Part shown: one piece after another, positions 15,266 to 23,438 of the stretch
How the letters are laid out: every line of letters begins with the position of its first letter
How positions within the stretch are numbered: the first letter of the stretch is position 1
From: Paulinella micropora
Taxonomy: Eukaryota > Cercozoa > Imbricatea > Euglyphida
Direction of reading: 5' to 3'
Assembly (NCBI GenBank): GCA_009731375.1
Contig: BJOX01000029.1
Coordinates: forward strand, 167,577 to 215,950
DNA length: 48,374 bases
The notes under the pieces: model-generated
The model's database searches: none
Told to the model about the DNA's origin: nothing
Seen by the model: only the letters and a program-made list of their open reading frames with translations
Made by a program: the position numbers and the translations under genes

Positions 15266-16741
15266 ATGCCTACACAACACGGAGGCGAACTAGATTTCAG
15301 CAAGACTGACTACATCAGTGCTTCTTATCGTTTGAATAAACTCGCCCCTCGTGAGGGTTCTGGAACCTTTGAGGTCACTACTGCTGGCGGACAAGAACGA
15401 AGCTTTGACCTTATCAGTCGCCCGTTCAATCTCGCTCGGTCTTATTTAAGTTTTACTTATACTATGAGGGCAGCGGGTGCCAACACTTATTCAAGAATTT
15501 TTATGGATTGCCTTTCGCAAATTAGCCAGATACAACTTCAGACCCGTAGCGGTGTTTATCTGTGCGATGTTAACAACCTTAGAACTGTGACTAAGATGTT
15601 GTGGAAACCAGAAATGAGCTTGAAGGATTTTCTTGACCTTCCTAACCACGGTGATGCTAGTGGATATGGTTCTATGCTCCAAAAGTGTAATGCTAACGGA
15701 TTGATTAACATTAGTGCTCTTGAAGCAACTAGAACAGCCTTTCGTGCGGCGGTTGATGGTAATAACGATGTTGCTGCCGCAACTCAGGGTCTATTGAGAG
15801 AGCCCGTGATTTCTGCTCGTCGTCACGATGATGCTGCTTTGACGACTGGTGTTGGAGCTTTGTCGGCCGTAAATGTTAATTACAATGAGGCGAAGTATCT
15901 TGTTGGAAGTGGAGCGAATGCCGTTTTGGCCATTAATGTTAAAATTCCTTTGGGTATGATTATTAACACTATTTTCGCACTTGATAAGACTATTATGTTT
16001 CCAGAGATTTTGACTATGCGAATTGTGTGGAGTGCTACTGACAGAACTGGTTATACGGTGACGAATGGTGCTGCTACTGCTATTAGCACGGCAAATGTTG
16101 GTAGTGCTAATATGGCTGTGTCCGCTGATGTCACCAATCTTGCCTTGTTTCTTGCGGTTGAAACGAACCCTGATGTCATTCAATCAATCCAGCAGAAGAT
16201 TGCCAGCCCCGAAGGTATGAGCTTCAATATTGATTATCCCTATGTTTATAAGAATACTACACCCGCAAGCACGACCCAAAACATTATTATGCGATTTGAC
16301 CGCGGGCACGGTCGCCGTTTGAAGAAGATTTATCACTCTGTTTTTAACAATGAAGAAAAAAAGAACACAGCTTATGACCACGATAACCGTGCCGCCGCTA
16401 AGGTTGTCAATTTTTACACTACTCTGGATGGTGCCCGCCAGCAAGATTTCAATATTGATGCTGCGAGCGAAGAAGACTATATGTATCTGAAACCAAAGAT
16501 TGAGGGTTCGGCCTTGATGAATAACGATGTGTATAAATACAACTGGTTCTGGGTTGATACTTGGGATAATACCCGTCCGCTATGGAGCAAGGACCAGAAT
16601 GAAATCAGTGGTTTAAGCCTTGATACTGAGCGACGATGGGAGTTTATTGCGACCACCGCGAATGCTGCCTTCAACCATTACACCGTGGCAATCACTCAGC
16701 GAGAGGTTCAGGTTAAGGCGAATATGATTACCATCTCATAG
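15266..16741 (+). CDS. Major capsid protein (double jelly-roll type)
   Basis: A 491-residue protein directly after the penton-like gene, the position of the major capsid gene in polintons and virophages. The N-terminal MPTQHGGELDF is followed by strands such as GTFEVTTAGGQERSFDL and SRPFNLARSYLSFTYTM, and the protein is beta-rich throughout, with an RFDRGHGRRLKKIYHSVF stretch in the second half. Double jelly-roll trimers would build the icosahedral shell. The assignment rests on size, context and general character rather than a diagnostic motif. The Gly-Gly at residues 6-7 may be a maturation site. It has a T-rich promoter-like motif upstream and two consecutive hairpins just past the stop. 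Confidence 0.85.
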   Translation: MPTQHGGELDFSKTDYISASYRLNKLAPREGSGTFEVTTAGGQERSFDLISRPFNLARSYLSFTYTMRAAGANTYSRIFMDCLSQISQIQLQTRSGVYLCDVNNLRTVTKMLWKPEMSLKDFLDLPNHGDASGYGSMLQKCNANGLINISALEATRTAFRAAVDGNNDVAAATQGLLREPVISARRHDDAALTTGVGALSAVNVNYNEAKYLVGSGANAVLAINVKIPLGMIINTIFALDKTIMFPEILTMRIVWSATDRTGYTVTNGAATAISTANVGSANMAVSADVTNLALFLAVETNPDVIQSIQQKIASPEGMSFNIDYPYVYKNTTPASTTQNIIMRFDRGHGRRLKKIYHSVFNNEEKKNTAYDHDNRAAAKVVNFYTTLDGARQQDFNIDAASEEDYMYLKPKIEGSALMNNDVYKYNWFWVDTWDNTRPLWSKDQNEISGLSLDTERRWEFIATTANAAFNHYTVAITQREVQVKANMITIS

Positions 16742-16743
16742 AT

Positions 16744-16775
16744 GCTCAACGAGTTGAGCTTTTTGCTAGCAAAAA
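16744..16775 (+). terminator. Two adjacent hairpins after the major capsid gene
   Basis: GCTCAAC-GA-GTTGAGC (16744-16759) is directly followed by the perfect palindrome TTTTTGCTAGCAAAAA (16760-16775). They begin a few bases after the capsid stop codon. Hairpins of this kind mark transcript 3' ends in mimivirus-type giant viruses, and a similar use here is inferred. Confidence 0.55.
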
Positions 16776-16805
16776 CCCCCCACAGCGGAAGTAATATTTA
16801 AAAAA

Positions 16806-16825
16806 TTTAATTTATTTTTTTCTTA
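16806..16825 (+). promoter_or_regulatory. T-rich late-promoter-like motif before third fibre gene
   Basis: TTTAATTTATTTTTTTCTTA, about 50 bases before the ATG at 16875. Shares TTAATTTATTTTTTTCT with the motif before the major capsid gene. Confidence 0.5.
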
Positions 16826-16858
16826 GAATAGACGAGCCTTACACAAAACATTTTTTGA

Positions 16859-16877
16859 GGTCGTAGGACCTACTATG
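16859..16877 (+). promoter_or_regulatory. GGTCGTAGG dyad at the start of the third fibre gene
   Basis: GTAGG-A-CCTAC (16863-16873) ends one base before the ATG at 16875 and is preceded by GGTC, as at 12298. It is a shorter member of the same dyad family. Confidence 0.5.
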
Positions 16878-18125
16878 AGCCACCAACGAAACTTGATAGC
16901 ACAAGACCCTGACGGAGATTTCATTAATGTCAAAGTCGGATATGACGGCAATGTTGAAACCAATAGTATGAAAACCGCTTTCGGCGAAGCATTGGTCGGT
17001 CAATTAACACCAGTATTACAAGAGATTTTCCCATACACTATCAATACACGAATATGGACAACAGCTCAAACTGATGCTACCATTTCATTTAATGCGAATA
17101 TGGCCGAACTTAAAACAGATGTGAAGACGACCGCGAATGCTGTATTAACGAGTAAAAAAAGAATTAAATACAGAACTGGAATGGGAGTTCTAACACGATT
17201 TACTGCTTTATGGAATACTGATGAAACGAAAGACTACAATTCATATATTGGCATAGGTGAAAGTGATTTTACTAATGGCTTCTATTTTTACAAAATAAGA
17301 GCGACTGGTATGAATATTGCCAGTGTTAAAGGTGGGGTGCCGACACTTATCGCACAGGCAAACTGGGATGACCCGTGTAATGGGACTAAAATTATGCCTG
17401 CCTTAGACTGGTCCAAAGGTAATGTATTCCAGATTAAATTTCAATATCTTGGCTTTGGTGCTATAAGGTTCTACATAGAAAATCCATCAAGTGGAGAATT
17501 TCAGCTGGTTCATACAATTAGGTATGCGAATGCGAATGTGGGTGTTAGTCTTTCAAATACAACCCTACCTTTTTCGGCTTGTATCAGAAATTATGGAACT
17601 GGTAATGCTAATCAAACATTGAAAACAGCCAGTTGTAGTATGTTTATTGAGGGCACCAACACTATAAATTCAAGCATATCAAACGAAGCGGAAGGTAGTG
17701 AGCCAGCTAGCACAACGGAAAGTCCAATTATTAGCATAAAAAATAAAACAACTTTTAATGGTGTGCCCAATTATTCAATTGTTTATCCATCTCTCGTGAG
17801 CATATCAAACGAAGATAGCAAAGTTAATATAGTGCGGATTGTGAAAACTACTGGGACACTTACGGCTGAGAACTTTGCGGATATTGATACAAAAACTTCA
17901 ATGGTATCAAAGGACACCGCTGCGACTGCCGTTGGTGGTGCCACTATATCGGATGTCATTCTAAAACTGTATGTTAATGCTACTTCAAGCCAGCTTATTG
18001 ACTTGCGAACTTATGACATTCAACTTTCTCCTGGTGAAAATCTAACATTTTTACAAAAGTCTGTATCCACTGTTAATAATGGAGGAAATGTGAGTGTTAT
18101 CGTTAATTTTTTAGAAGACCAGTAG
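16875..18125 (+). CDS. Probable virion surface/fibre protein, 416 aa
   Basis: Residues about 15-60 (FINVKVGYDGNVETNSMKT, GEALVGQLTPVLQEIFPY) form a conserved-looking start. The middle (RTGMGVLTRFTALWN, SYIGIGESDF, NGFYFYKIRATG, FGAIRFYIENPSSGEFQLVH) has the look of a lectin-like beta sandwich, and the last 150 residues are another beta-rich domain. I recall proteins with a similar central pattern in marine algal giant viruses, but this is memory, not a search. It directly follows the major capsid gene, shares its promoter-like motif and ends in a hairpin that includes its stop codon, so a virion surface role is likely. There is no enzymatic motif. Confidence 0.65.
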   Translation: MSHQRNLIAQDPDGDFINVKVGYDGNVETNSMKTAFGEALVGQLTPVLQEIFPYTINTRIWTTAQTDATISFNANMAELKTDVKTTANAVLTSKKRIKYRTGMGVLTRFTALWNTDETKDYNSYIGIGESDFTNGFYFYKIRATGMNIASVKGGVPTLIAQANWDDPCNGTKIMPALDWSKGNVFQIKFQYLGFGAIRFYIENPSSGEFQLVHTIRYANANVGVSLSNTTLPFSACIRNYGTGNANQTLKTASCSMFIEGTNTINSSISNEAEGSEPASTTESPIISIKNKTTFNGVPNYSIVYPSLVSISNEDSKVNIVRIVKTTGTLTAENFADIDTKTSMVSKDTAATAVGGATISDVILKLYVNATSSQLIDLRTYDIQLSPGENLTFLQKSVSTVNNGGNVSVIVNFLEDQ

Positions 18126-18142
18126 GGGTCTTCGCCCCCTAC
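18122..18142 (+). terminator. Hairpin over the stop codon of the third fibre gene
   Basis: GTAGGGG (18122-18128), a loop with TCTTCG, and CCCCTAC (18136-18142). The TAG stop at 18123-18125 lies in the left arm. Probable 3'-end signal. Confidence 0.5.
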
Positions 18143-18188
18143 AACCCCCTTCGCGGAAGCAAAAAAACAAATACCCAACGGCGGGGTC

Positions 18189-18261
18189 GTAGGGGCTGTA
18201 AGGGCAAGCCCTTACAAACCCAAGTTTTGTGAAACTTTTTTTAAAAAGTTTCAGCCCCTAC
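18189..18261. terminator. Cloverleaf-like three-stem structure between convergent genes
   Basis: An outer stem GTAGGGGC (18189-18196) / GCCCCTAC (18254-18261) encloses two perfect hairpins: TGTAAGGGC-AA-GCCCTTACA (18197-18216) and TGAAACTTTTT-TT-AAAAAGTTTCA (18230-18253), with a 13-base linker. The stems abut without unpaired bases except for the linker. The stop codon of the minus-strand 91-aa gene lies within the right outer arm. It is preceded by GGGGTC, like the GGTCGTAGG dyads. A bidirectional terminator is the simplest reading; a recombination or packaging site is possible. Confidence 0.6.
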
Positions 18262-18533
18262 AAATACTTTTTCAATTCGTCTTTATTACTACACCACGGC
18301 TGACGAACTAACCATTCAATATATGGCTTGTCAATCTTTGCGATGTCTTCTATTTTTTTACCCTTGTATTTCCCGAAGTGAAATGTGTCTTTGGGTTGAG
18401 CATTTCTCATTTCTTCAATCGCTTTTATTTCGTCGTGGATTACCTTTTGAACATCGGCAAGAGAAAACGATTTATTTTCGCTTTCAATTGATAGTTGTTG
18501 GAACTTCTCGCACAGTCTAGTAAGGGCGGACAT
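18258..18533 (-). CDS. DUF3820 / exonuclease-X C-terminal-like small protein, 91 aa
   Basis: The C-terminal half (residues about 50-84) reads FHFGKYKGKKIEDIAKIDK then YIEWLVRQPW, the 'FGKYKGK...I...D..Y..W' pattern of the small domain found at the C-terminus of exodeoxyribonuclease X and as stand-alone DUF3820 proteins. The N-terminal 45 residues form a helix (LCEKFQQLSIESENKSF). The nuclease domain itself is absent. The ATG is preceded on its strand by CCCCCTACA, like the dyad-associated starts. It probably binds DNA or helps DNA metabolism; the exact role is unknown. Confidence 0.7.
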   Translation of the reverse strand: MSALTRLCEKFQQLSIESENKSFSLADVQKVIHDEIKAIEEMRNAQPKDTFHFGKYKGKKIEDIAKIDKPYIEWLVRQPWCSNKDELKKYL

Positions 18534-18583
18534 TGTAGGGGGTATATAGTTGGTAGGAAAAATTAAATAATTAATAATATAGA

Positions 18584-19273
18584 ATGAGCGAGTGGATAAA
18601 GTTCGTTAAGGCTTACTCTGCTAAACACGGTATAAGCTATGGGGAGGCATTGAAAAAGGCTGGCAAGGAATACAGAAAGCAAAAAGGCGGTAATGCGGAT
18701 TTATCGGAGGATGTCTATTTGTCTTCGTCGGATAGAAAGGGAGCTAACGGTTGGAAGCCTGTCGCTAGCAAAGAGAAATCAACAGTGTATGAAAAAGATG
18801 GTAAGGCGATTGTAGCATTTAGGGGTTCAGTAGATAAGAGGGACCTGCTAACCGATGTCGCATTAGTAAAGGGAGTATTAAAGAAAACTCCGAGATATAA
18901 AGAAGAACAGAAGTTGGTTGACGAAATTATAAAAAAATATGGTAAGGATAATGTAGAGCTGACGGGTCATTCGTTAGGTGGCACGATAGCAAAAGATTTA
19001 AGCCGACAGACTGGGGTAAGGGCGACCACATACAATAAAGGCAGTAGCACAAAAGACCTAATTGAAGGAGTAATTGACCGAGTGGCGGTGAGGGTAAATC
19101 CAAAAGGTAAAAGGGCAAAGACCGCGAAGCTAACCACGAATTATCGGACTAAGTATGACCCCGTTTCATTGTTAGGGGCTACGGCTGTAAATACCAAGTT
19201 AGTCAAACCAAAAAAAGGAATTCATACAATCAGGAGCTTCAAAGGGAAAGGAGCCAAAAAAATTTATTTATAA
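18584..19273 (+). CDS. Class-3 lipase-like alpha/beta hydrolase, 229 aa
   Basis: Residues about 1-37 (SEWIKFVKAYSAKHGISYGEALKKAGKEY, then a Gly-Gly) match a short helical module common at the start of large DNA virus proteins. The hydrolase follows: AIVAFRGSVDKRD (about 83-95), nucleophile elbow GHSLGG with S130, D192 (KYDPVSLLG) and H214 (GIHTIRSF), giving a complete Ser-Asp-His triad. Class-3 lipases cut acyl esters of glycerolipids; in a virus this could help membrane penetration or exit. It ends one base before the stop of the convergent polymerase gene. TATAG-type motif (AATATAGA) directly before the ATG. Confidence 0.85.
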   Translation: MSEWIKFVKAYSAKHGISYGEALKKAGKEYRKQKGGNADLSEDVYLSSSDRKGANGWKPVASKEKSTVYEKDGKAIVAFRGSVDKRDLLTDVALVKGVLKKTPRYKEEQKLVDEIIKKYGKDNVELTGHSLGGTIAKDLSRQTGVRATTYNKGSSTKDLIEGVIDRVAVRVNPKGKRAKTAKLTTNYRTKYDPVSLLGATAVNTKLVKPKKGIHTIRSFKGKGAKKIYL

Positions 19274-19274
19274 T

Positions 19275-22200
19275 TCAACCGCGAATGTTGAAGCCGAGTG
19301 GGATGCTGTCATTATCGTTAATGAACTTACGACCCGCCCATTTATTCTCATTAACTTGTTTTTTAACATTCGCCATATGTAGAATGCTAAAATGTGGGAT
19401 TTGTTGCTGTTTGCTGTTTCTGTCAATGTGTATTTTTTTCATTTGAAATTCCCTAACATTTTCAATGCTTTCGCCTCTATCCATCTTATCATATATATCN
19501 NNNNNNNNNACCGCCTTTATCCATCTTATCATATACATCATAGTTTAGCTGATGAGCATCTAATCCTTTACCCCTAAAATGGAAATATCTTTTAACTCCA
19601 TTTTCAGCAGTTTCTATATGAACACCCTTTGATATGTGTTTGAGGTCGTCTTTCGTCATACCAGCAGTAAAGGCATCCTTCGTCGTGAATTCTAACATAT
19701 ATAGTTTTGGTGCTATCCACACACCCTTTATAATCTTACACCCATCGCCTAAGTCATCGCTTATACCGCCAAGTTTCTTATTACCCATATTCTTTATATA
19801 TCTCGCACATCTCGTGTGGATTTGTAAGCTATCTGTGTCGGTGTAGTAAAAGTCATCTTCAATGGTTCTGTTCGGGTTTGCTTCCTTAATATAATTATAC
19901 ATAATGCGGCGGCTGTATGCTAGTATGAATGCCCCATAGTGTGAAGGCTTCGTTATGCTACTCTCTAATAAGATTGGATTGCGAGGTAGGCCCGATATGT
20001 GCCATAAGTCTTTTCCTTGTTGGTCCGTAAATTTAACAATGTCAGTTATTTGGTTGCTATTCCAGAATTTCCAGTAATCTTCATTAGTTTGTATATATGT
20101 TGTTATTGAAGGTATCGGTCTCTGTATCATCTTACCGTATAGACTATTCATAAACAATTTGGCGAGCAAATATTGCGGGCTACCTTTCTCCGCATTTTCC
20201 TTCGCCTTAAACATATCGTCTATGTATTGTTTGAAGACACATTCAGATTTGGCAGTGTAATATCCTTTATGAATGCGAACTTCGTATCCTTCTGCTACCA
20301 TATCCTCAATATCTACACTCGTCAGCCATTGGTCCTTCATATCTTCTAGTCGCCATTTAAGAGACCCCATTTTGTCTCGCTGTCCAATCCTTGAATGTAA
20401 TATGTTTTTGGGTGAGATGTAGTCAAGGTTGTAAATACCGATTTGAAGATTTCGCGGGTCAAATGGTCCGATTGTTTCCAGTATGTCGCCAACCATAAAA
20501 GCTAATAACATCGCGGTTGGATATAGAGATACGACATCCGCATCTACTAGGTAGTCAATTATATCGTCAAAGGATATCTCTTTTTTCAAATATCTTTCAT
20601 ACTGCTTAGAAATAAACCGCCTCTTAGATGGGTAAGTCCTTCCGCCGATAATCGCTTTTCTAAATGCTCTTTCCTGCTCCACCGTTGGAAGTCTCACCTC
20701 GTATTTACCGTCTACATATTTTTTCCATATGTTAAAAGCGAGACTTGAAGTTGAGATGTATGAAGTTAGATTGACTTTGTGAGCTGTAAATATCGTTGTG
20801 TTTAACTTATCGTATAATTCCTTCAAACCCATAACATCATTCCTTAGATAAGCCAAACAGTCTTGCTTCATCTTTTCTTCCATATCTTCCCATCTGCGGG
20901 CTTGCTCGTGGTCAAAATCGCCTTTGAGGATTTCGCATCCCATACTTTCCAGATTTGCTTTAAGACTTCCTTGGGTATGCTTACACATATCCCACATCTT
21001 AACATTTTCAAACTCTAAGCAGATAATAGAGCCGTTATTAATTTTTGAAGACTTAATCTTAATACCCCTTTTAATTAATTCTTGATGTATGAAGTAGTGG
21101 TCAAAGTTCGCTCCGTTAAAACCATTAACATATAGAACTGGCGGTTTATCTTTTTTGTCCTTCGGCACCCATCCTGCTTTTGCCTTCTCGCCTCGTTCTA
21201 TTAGTAGGTCTACGAATTGACTTATACAATCTTTACCAGCTATGTATTTGAAACCCTCAGACCCCTGAGTATATCCGACTATGTAGCAGTCGTGGATATC
21301 GTAGCCGACCGCGATGGTTTTATTTCTAAATGTTTCCAAATCGTAATGGAGAACTTGGTCGTTATTTATTTTTTCTTCTGTGTGTAGTTTAGTTATTAAG
21401 TGTCTTTTACCATTCTTTTTCAATCTAATATCAGCAAATTTTTTCCTGTTGAGATTACATTTATGTTTGTTCAAATATAACTTTAAGCAGTCTTCGCACC
21501 GCTTCTTGAATTGCTTAACCAATCCGTAATAATGGTTATTCTCCAAAAAGATTAGTTTGTCGGGTTCCTGCCCTTCTTCATTTGTGCTGACTGTTTCCTT
21601 CATAATGTGGTCCGTTATTTCATATGTTTTCCCTTCCTTAACATATTTTTTCAATATTTGGACTGCTATTGAAAATGGTATAGGGGAGTTTGGCGGAAGG
21701 TTGAATTCGGCTCTGACAATATTACAGCGGTTCTTGTTCATCGGTTGAATATTTAGAATATCCTTACATAAGAAGAATAAGCAGTTGTTATTTTTGCTTG
21801 GCGGAGATATCTTTCTACCTTCTTCAACCTTCTCCCTCTTTTCGGTTTTTCCTTCATAGCATCCTCCACCGTTTTCTTGAACTATGGTTATTTCCACATA
21901 TCTTATGTTTCTTTCATATCCTCTATCGCTGGCTTCAATATTGTTTATGTTGAACTCGTTCAGAGCATCCATAAATACGGTATCGTATTGACGGAGTTGA
22001 AATGAATTAAAACTTTTCTTTTTTAGATAGTGGTCGTATCGCTCATTAGCAGGAGCGGTGGAGTATGTTATAGATATATTGACATCCGCATTACTCGTCA
22101 TCCCTTCCCTTCTGGCATATCTTATAGCGGGTATCAATACCTTCTCTTCCAAGGTGTCCGTATCGTAGAAGCTTATATCTAAGTCCCTAAATTTAAATGT

Positions 22201-22440
22201 GAGAGAGTTCAGCTGGTTATCCCTTCTAACTTCGTAATCGTTTGCTCTAAACTCTCGTCTCTTCGCTTCCCTAGTCTTAGCCTCGCGGAGATTTGCTTTT
22301 GTATTACTACGAATGTTAGATAAAAGGTCCTGGCGGTTTCTTTTATCTTTCGTTTCAACCCTTCTCAGCTTAGCCTTCGCTTGTAATAGTTCCACATTCT
22401 TCTTGTTCGGTCTAGGGGGTAGAGGTGGCTTGTATGACAT
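19275..22440 (-). CDS. Protein-primed family B DNA polymerase (gap near 3' end)
   Basis: About 1050 residues from ATG 22440. Exonuclease motifs: D367/E369 (HYDLET), NGFNGANFDHYF and YLRNDVMGL. Polymerase motifs: A with D635 (DVVSLYPTAM), B with K761 (KLFMNSLYGK) and C with D868/D870 (YTDTDSL). Both activities look intact. The long N-terminal region (about 1-350) has no clear function but could hold the terminal-protein part known in polinton polymerases. An N run at 19500-19509 breaks the frame; the coding sequence resumes in another frame and ends at TGA 19275-19277 (GFNIRG). The gap is flanked by a near repeat (YDVYDKMDKGG and DIYDKMDRGE). It would copy the element from its inverted-repeat ends. 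Confidence 0.93.
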
Positions 22441-22592
22441 TTTGTATGAGGTATATTATGGAATAGATTTTTTGGTTTGGAATTAATCCCAATGATTTAT
22501 ATTATAGTTGTGCTATTTGTTTAGATGATAATTATATTAATGAAAAAAAAATTTTATTGGAAAAAAATAATTAATTGTAAGGGTAATTAGTT
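22441..22592. other. AT-rich intergenic region upstream of polymerase
   Basis: Highly AT-rich, with TATTATGG-type and TATATTATA stretches; it probably carries the polymerase promoter. No gene seen. Confidence 0.45.
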
Positions 22593-22847
22593 TTACCGTA
22601 TTTCAACTTCTACAACACTTTCCATTTTTTGTTTCTTTTTCATAGCATATCGCTCCTTCCTTTTCGCAGATATGGCTTCTTTATTCCTTTCATAATATGA
22701 AACACCAGCTTTTCTATACATTTCTGGGTTTTTTAAGACATATCTTCTTGAAGCCTCGTAATGAGCTTTTTTCTTTTCTTCATCAGATGTATATTTAGCA
22801 GGTCGCCCTAACTTTACAGAGCCGACCGGTCCGCTTTGTGATGGCAT
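22593..22847 (-). CDS. Small basic, probably DNA-binding protein, 84 aa
   Basis: ATG at 22847. Contains GRPAKYTSDEEKKKAHYEASRRY and YYERNKEAISAKRKERY, repeating aromatic/charged helices of a type often seen in small proteins of large DNA viruses and some transposons. About one third of residues are Lys/Arg. A TATATA-rich region precedes the start. Regulatory or DNA-binding function is inferred from composition only. Confidence 0.65.
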   Translation of the reverse strand: MPSQSGPVGSVKLGRPAKYTSDEEKKKAHYEASRRYVLKNPEMYRKAGVSYYERNKEAISAKRKERYAMKKKQKMESVVEVEIR

Positions 22848-22914
22848 AGTTCACCAAAACTGTATATATTGTTATATAATAATAATCATAATTATATAAA
22901 TTAAAAATTAATTC

Positions 22915-23217
22915 TTATTGTTTTACTTGAATTGTTATCTCCATTCCGTAATTCTTACCTAGACCGCCACCATATACTTTATAATGAACTTTTCGTTTTT
23001 CTGGTAGTTTCTCGTTTATTTCTTTTGCTAGTTCTTTCGCCACATAACCCAAATGTTTTCCATCACTTGTTTCAACTTTAATAGCATTTTTGTCAAATTG
23101 ATTATTCGGTTCTTTCACTATATAAACATTCGTTCTTGGATTGCGAATGAGATATATTAAATTATTTTGTCTCCCCTCAAATGTCACCCCGACGACTTTC
23201 GTTCCGATGAACACCAT
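22915..23217 (-). CDS. Stand-alone HIRAN-domain protein, 100 aa
   Basis: The whole protein fits the HIRAN pattern: VVGVTFEGRQNN at the start, LIRNPRTNVYIVKEPNNQFDKNAIKV in the middle (residues about 25-50) and HLGYVAKELAKEINEKL towards the end. HIRAN domains (as in HLTF/Rad5 helicases) bind DNA 3' ends and act at stalled forks; single-domain versions occur in mobile elements and phages. It could protect or present element ends during protein-primed replication, but that is inference. It is the last gene before the right inverted repeat; ACTATATAG lies upstream of its ATG. Confidence 0.82.
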   Translation of the reverse strand: MVFIGTKVVGVTFEGRQNNLIYLIRNPRTNVYIVKEPNNQFDKNAIKVETSDGKHLGYVAKELAKEINEKLPEKRKVHYKVYGGGLGKNYGMEITIQVKQ

Positions 23218-23305
23218 CTTTCTTATACTATATAGTTATTATTATATTTTTTTAGATGATAATTAATTAAATGATAAATAATTAAATGATTAATATTTAA
23301 ATTTC

Positions 23306-23432
23306 GCTTCCTTTTTGATTTCTACTTGATTTCTTCTTGTTTGCTGATTTTGGAGATTTTTGGTCTGTAAGACACTTTTCATAGAGGGCATTTTTCCTAA
23401 AAATGACCCTATGAAAAGTGTAATCATCTTCT
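23306..23432 (-). repeat. Right terminal inverted repeat (127 bp)
   Basis: Reverse complement of 3499-3625 with no mismatch seen. The hairpin equivalent lies at 23372-23421. Ends in TCT, directly followed by the target duplication. Confidence 0.95.
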
Positions 23433-23438
23433 GCATAC
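23433..23438. other. Target site duplication, right copy (GCATAC)
   Basis: Differs from the left copy (GCAGAC) at one base. In the importin reading frame these bases encode Ala-Tyr, which keeps the frame open into LRKLM. Confidence 0.75.

Larger units (their letters stand above)
3499..23432. mobile_element. Integrated polinton/PLV/virophage-like provirus, about 19.9 kb
   Basis: Bounded by perfect 127-bp terminal inverted repeats starting AG and ending CT, with a 6-bp target duplication. It contains integrase, protein-primed PolB, packaging ATPase, adenain-like protease, minor and major capsid proteins, fibres, lipase and accessory genes, all without introns. About 470 bases are N: five gaps, four of them in the fibre genes and one near the 3' end of the polymerase gene. 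The early-looking genes (integrase, polymerase, HIRAN, DUF3820, small DNA-binding candidate) lie mostly on the minus strand and the virion genes on the plus strand. No gene other than those crossed by gaps shows an obvious frameshift or stop, so the element looks recently active. Whether it is best called a Maverick/Polinton, PLV or virophage needs capsid and polymerase trees. Confidence 0.93.

Noticed and set aside
15491-16674. Minus-strand frames within the major capsid gene
   Set aside because: Shadow frames of a long plus-strand gene with typical viral composition.
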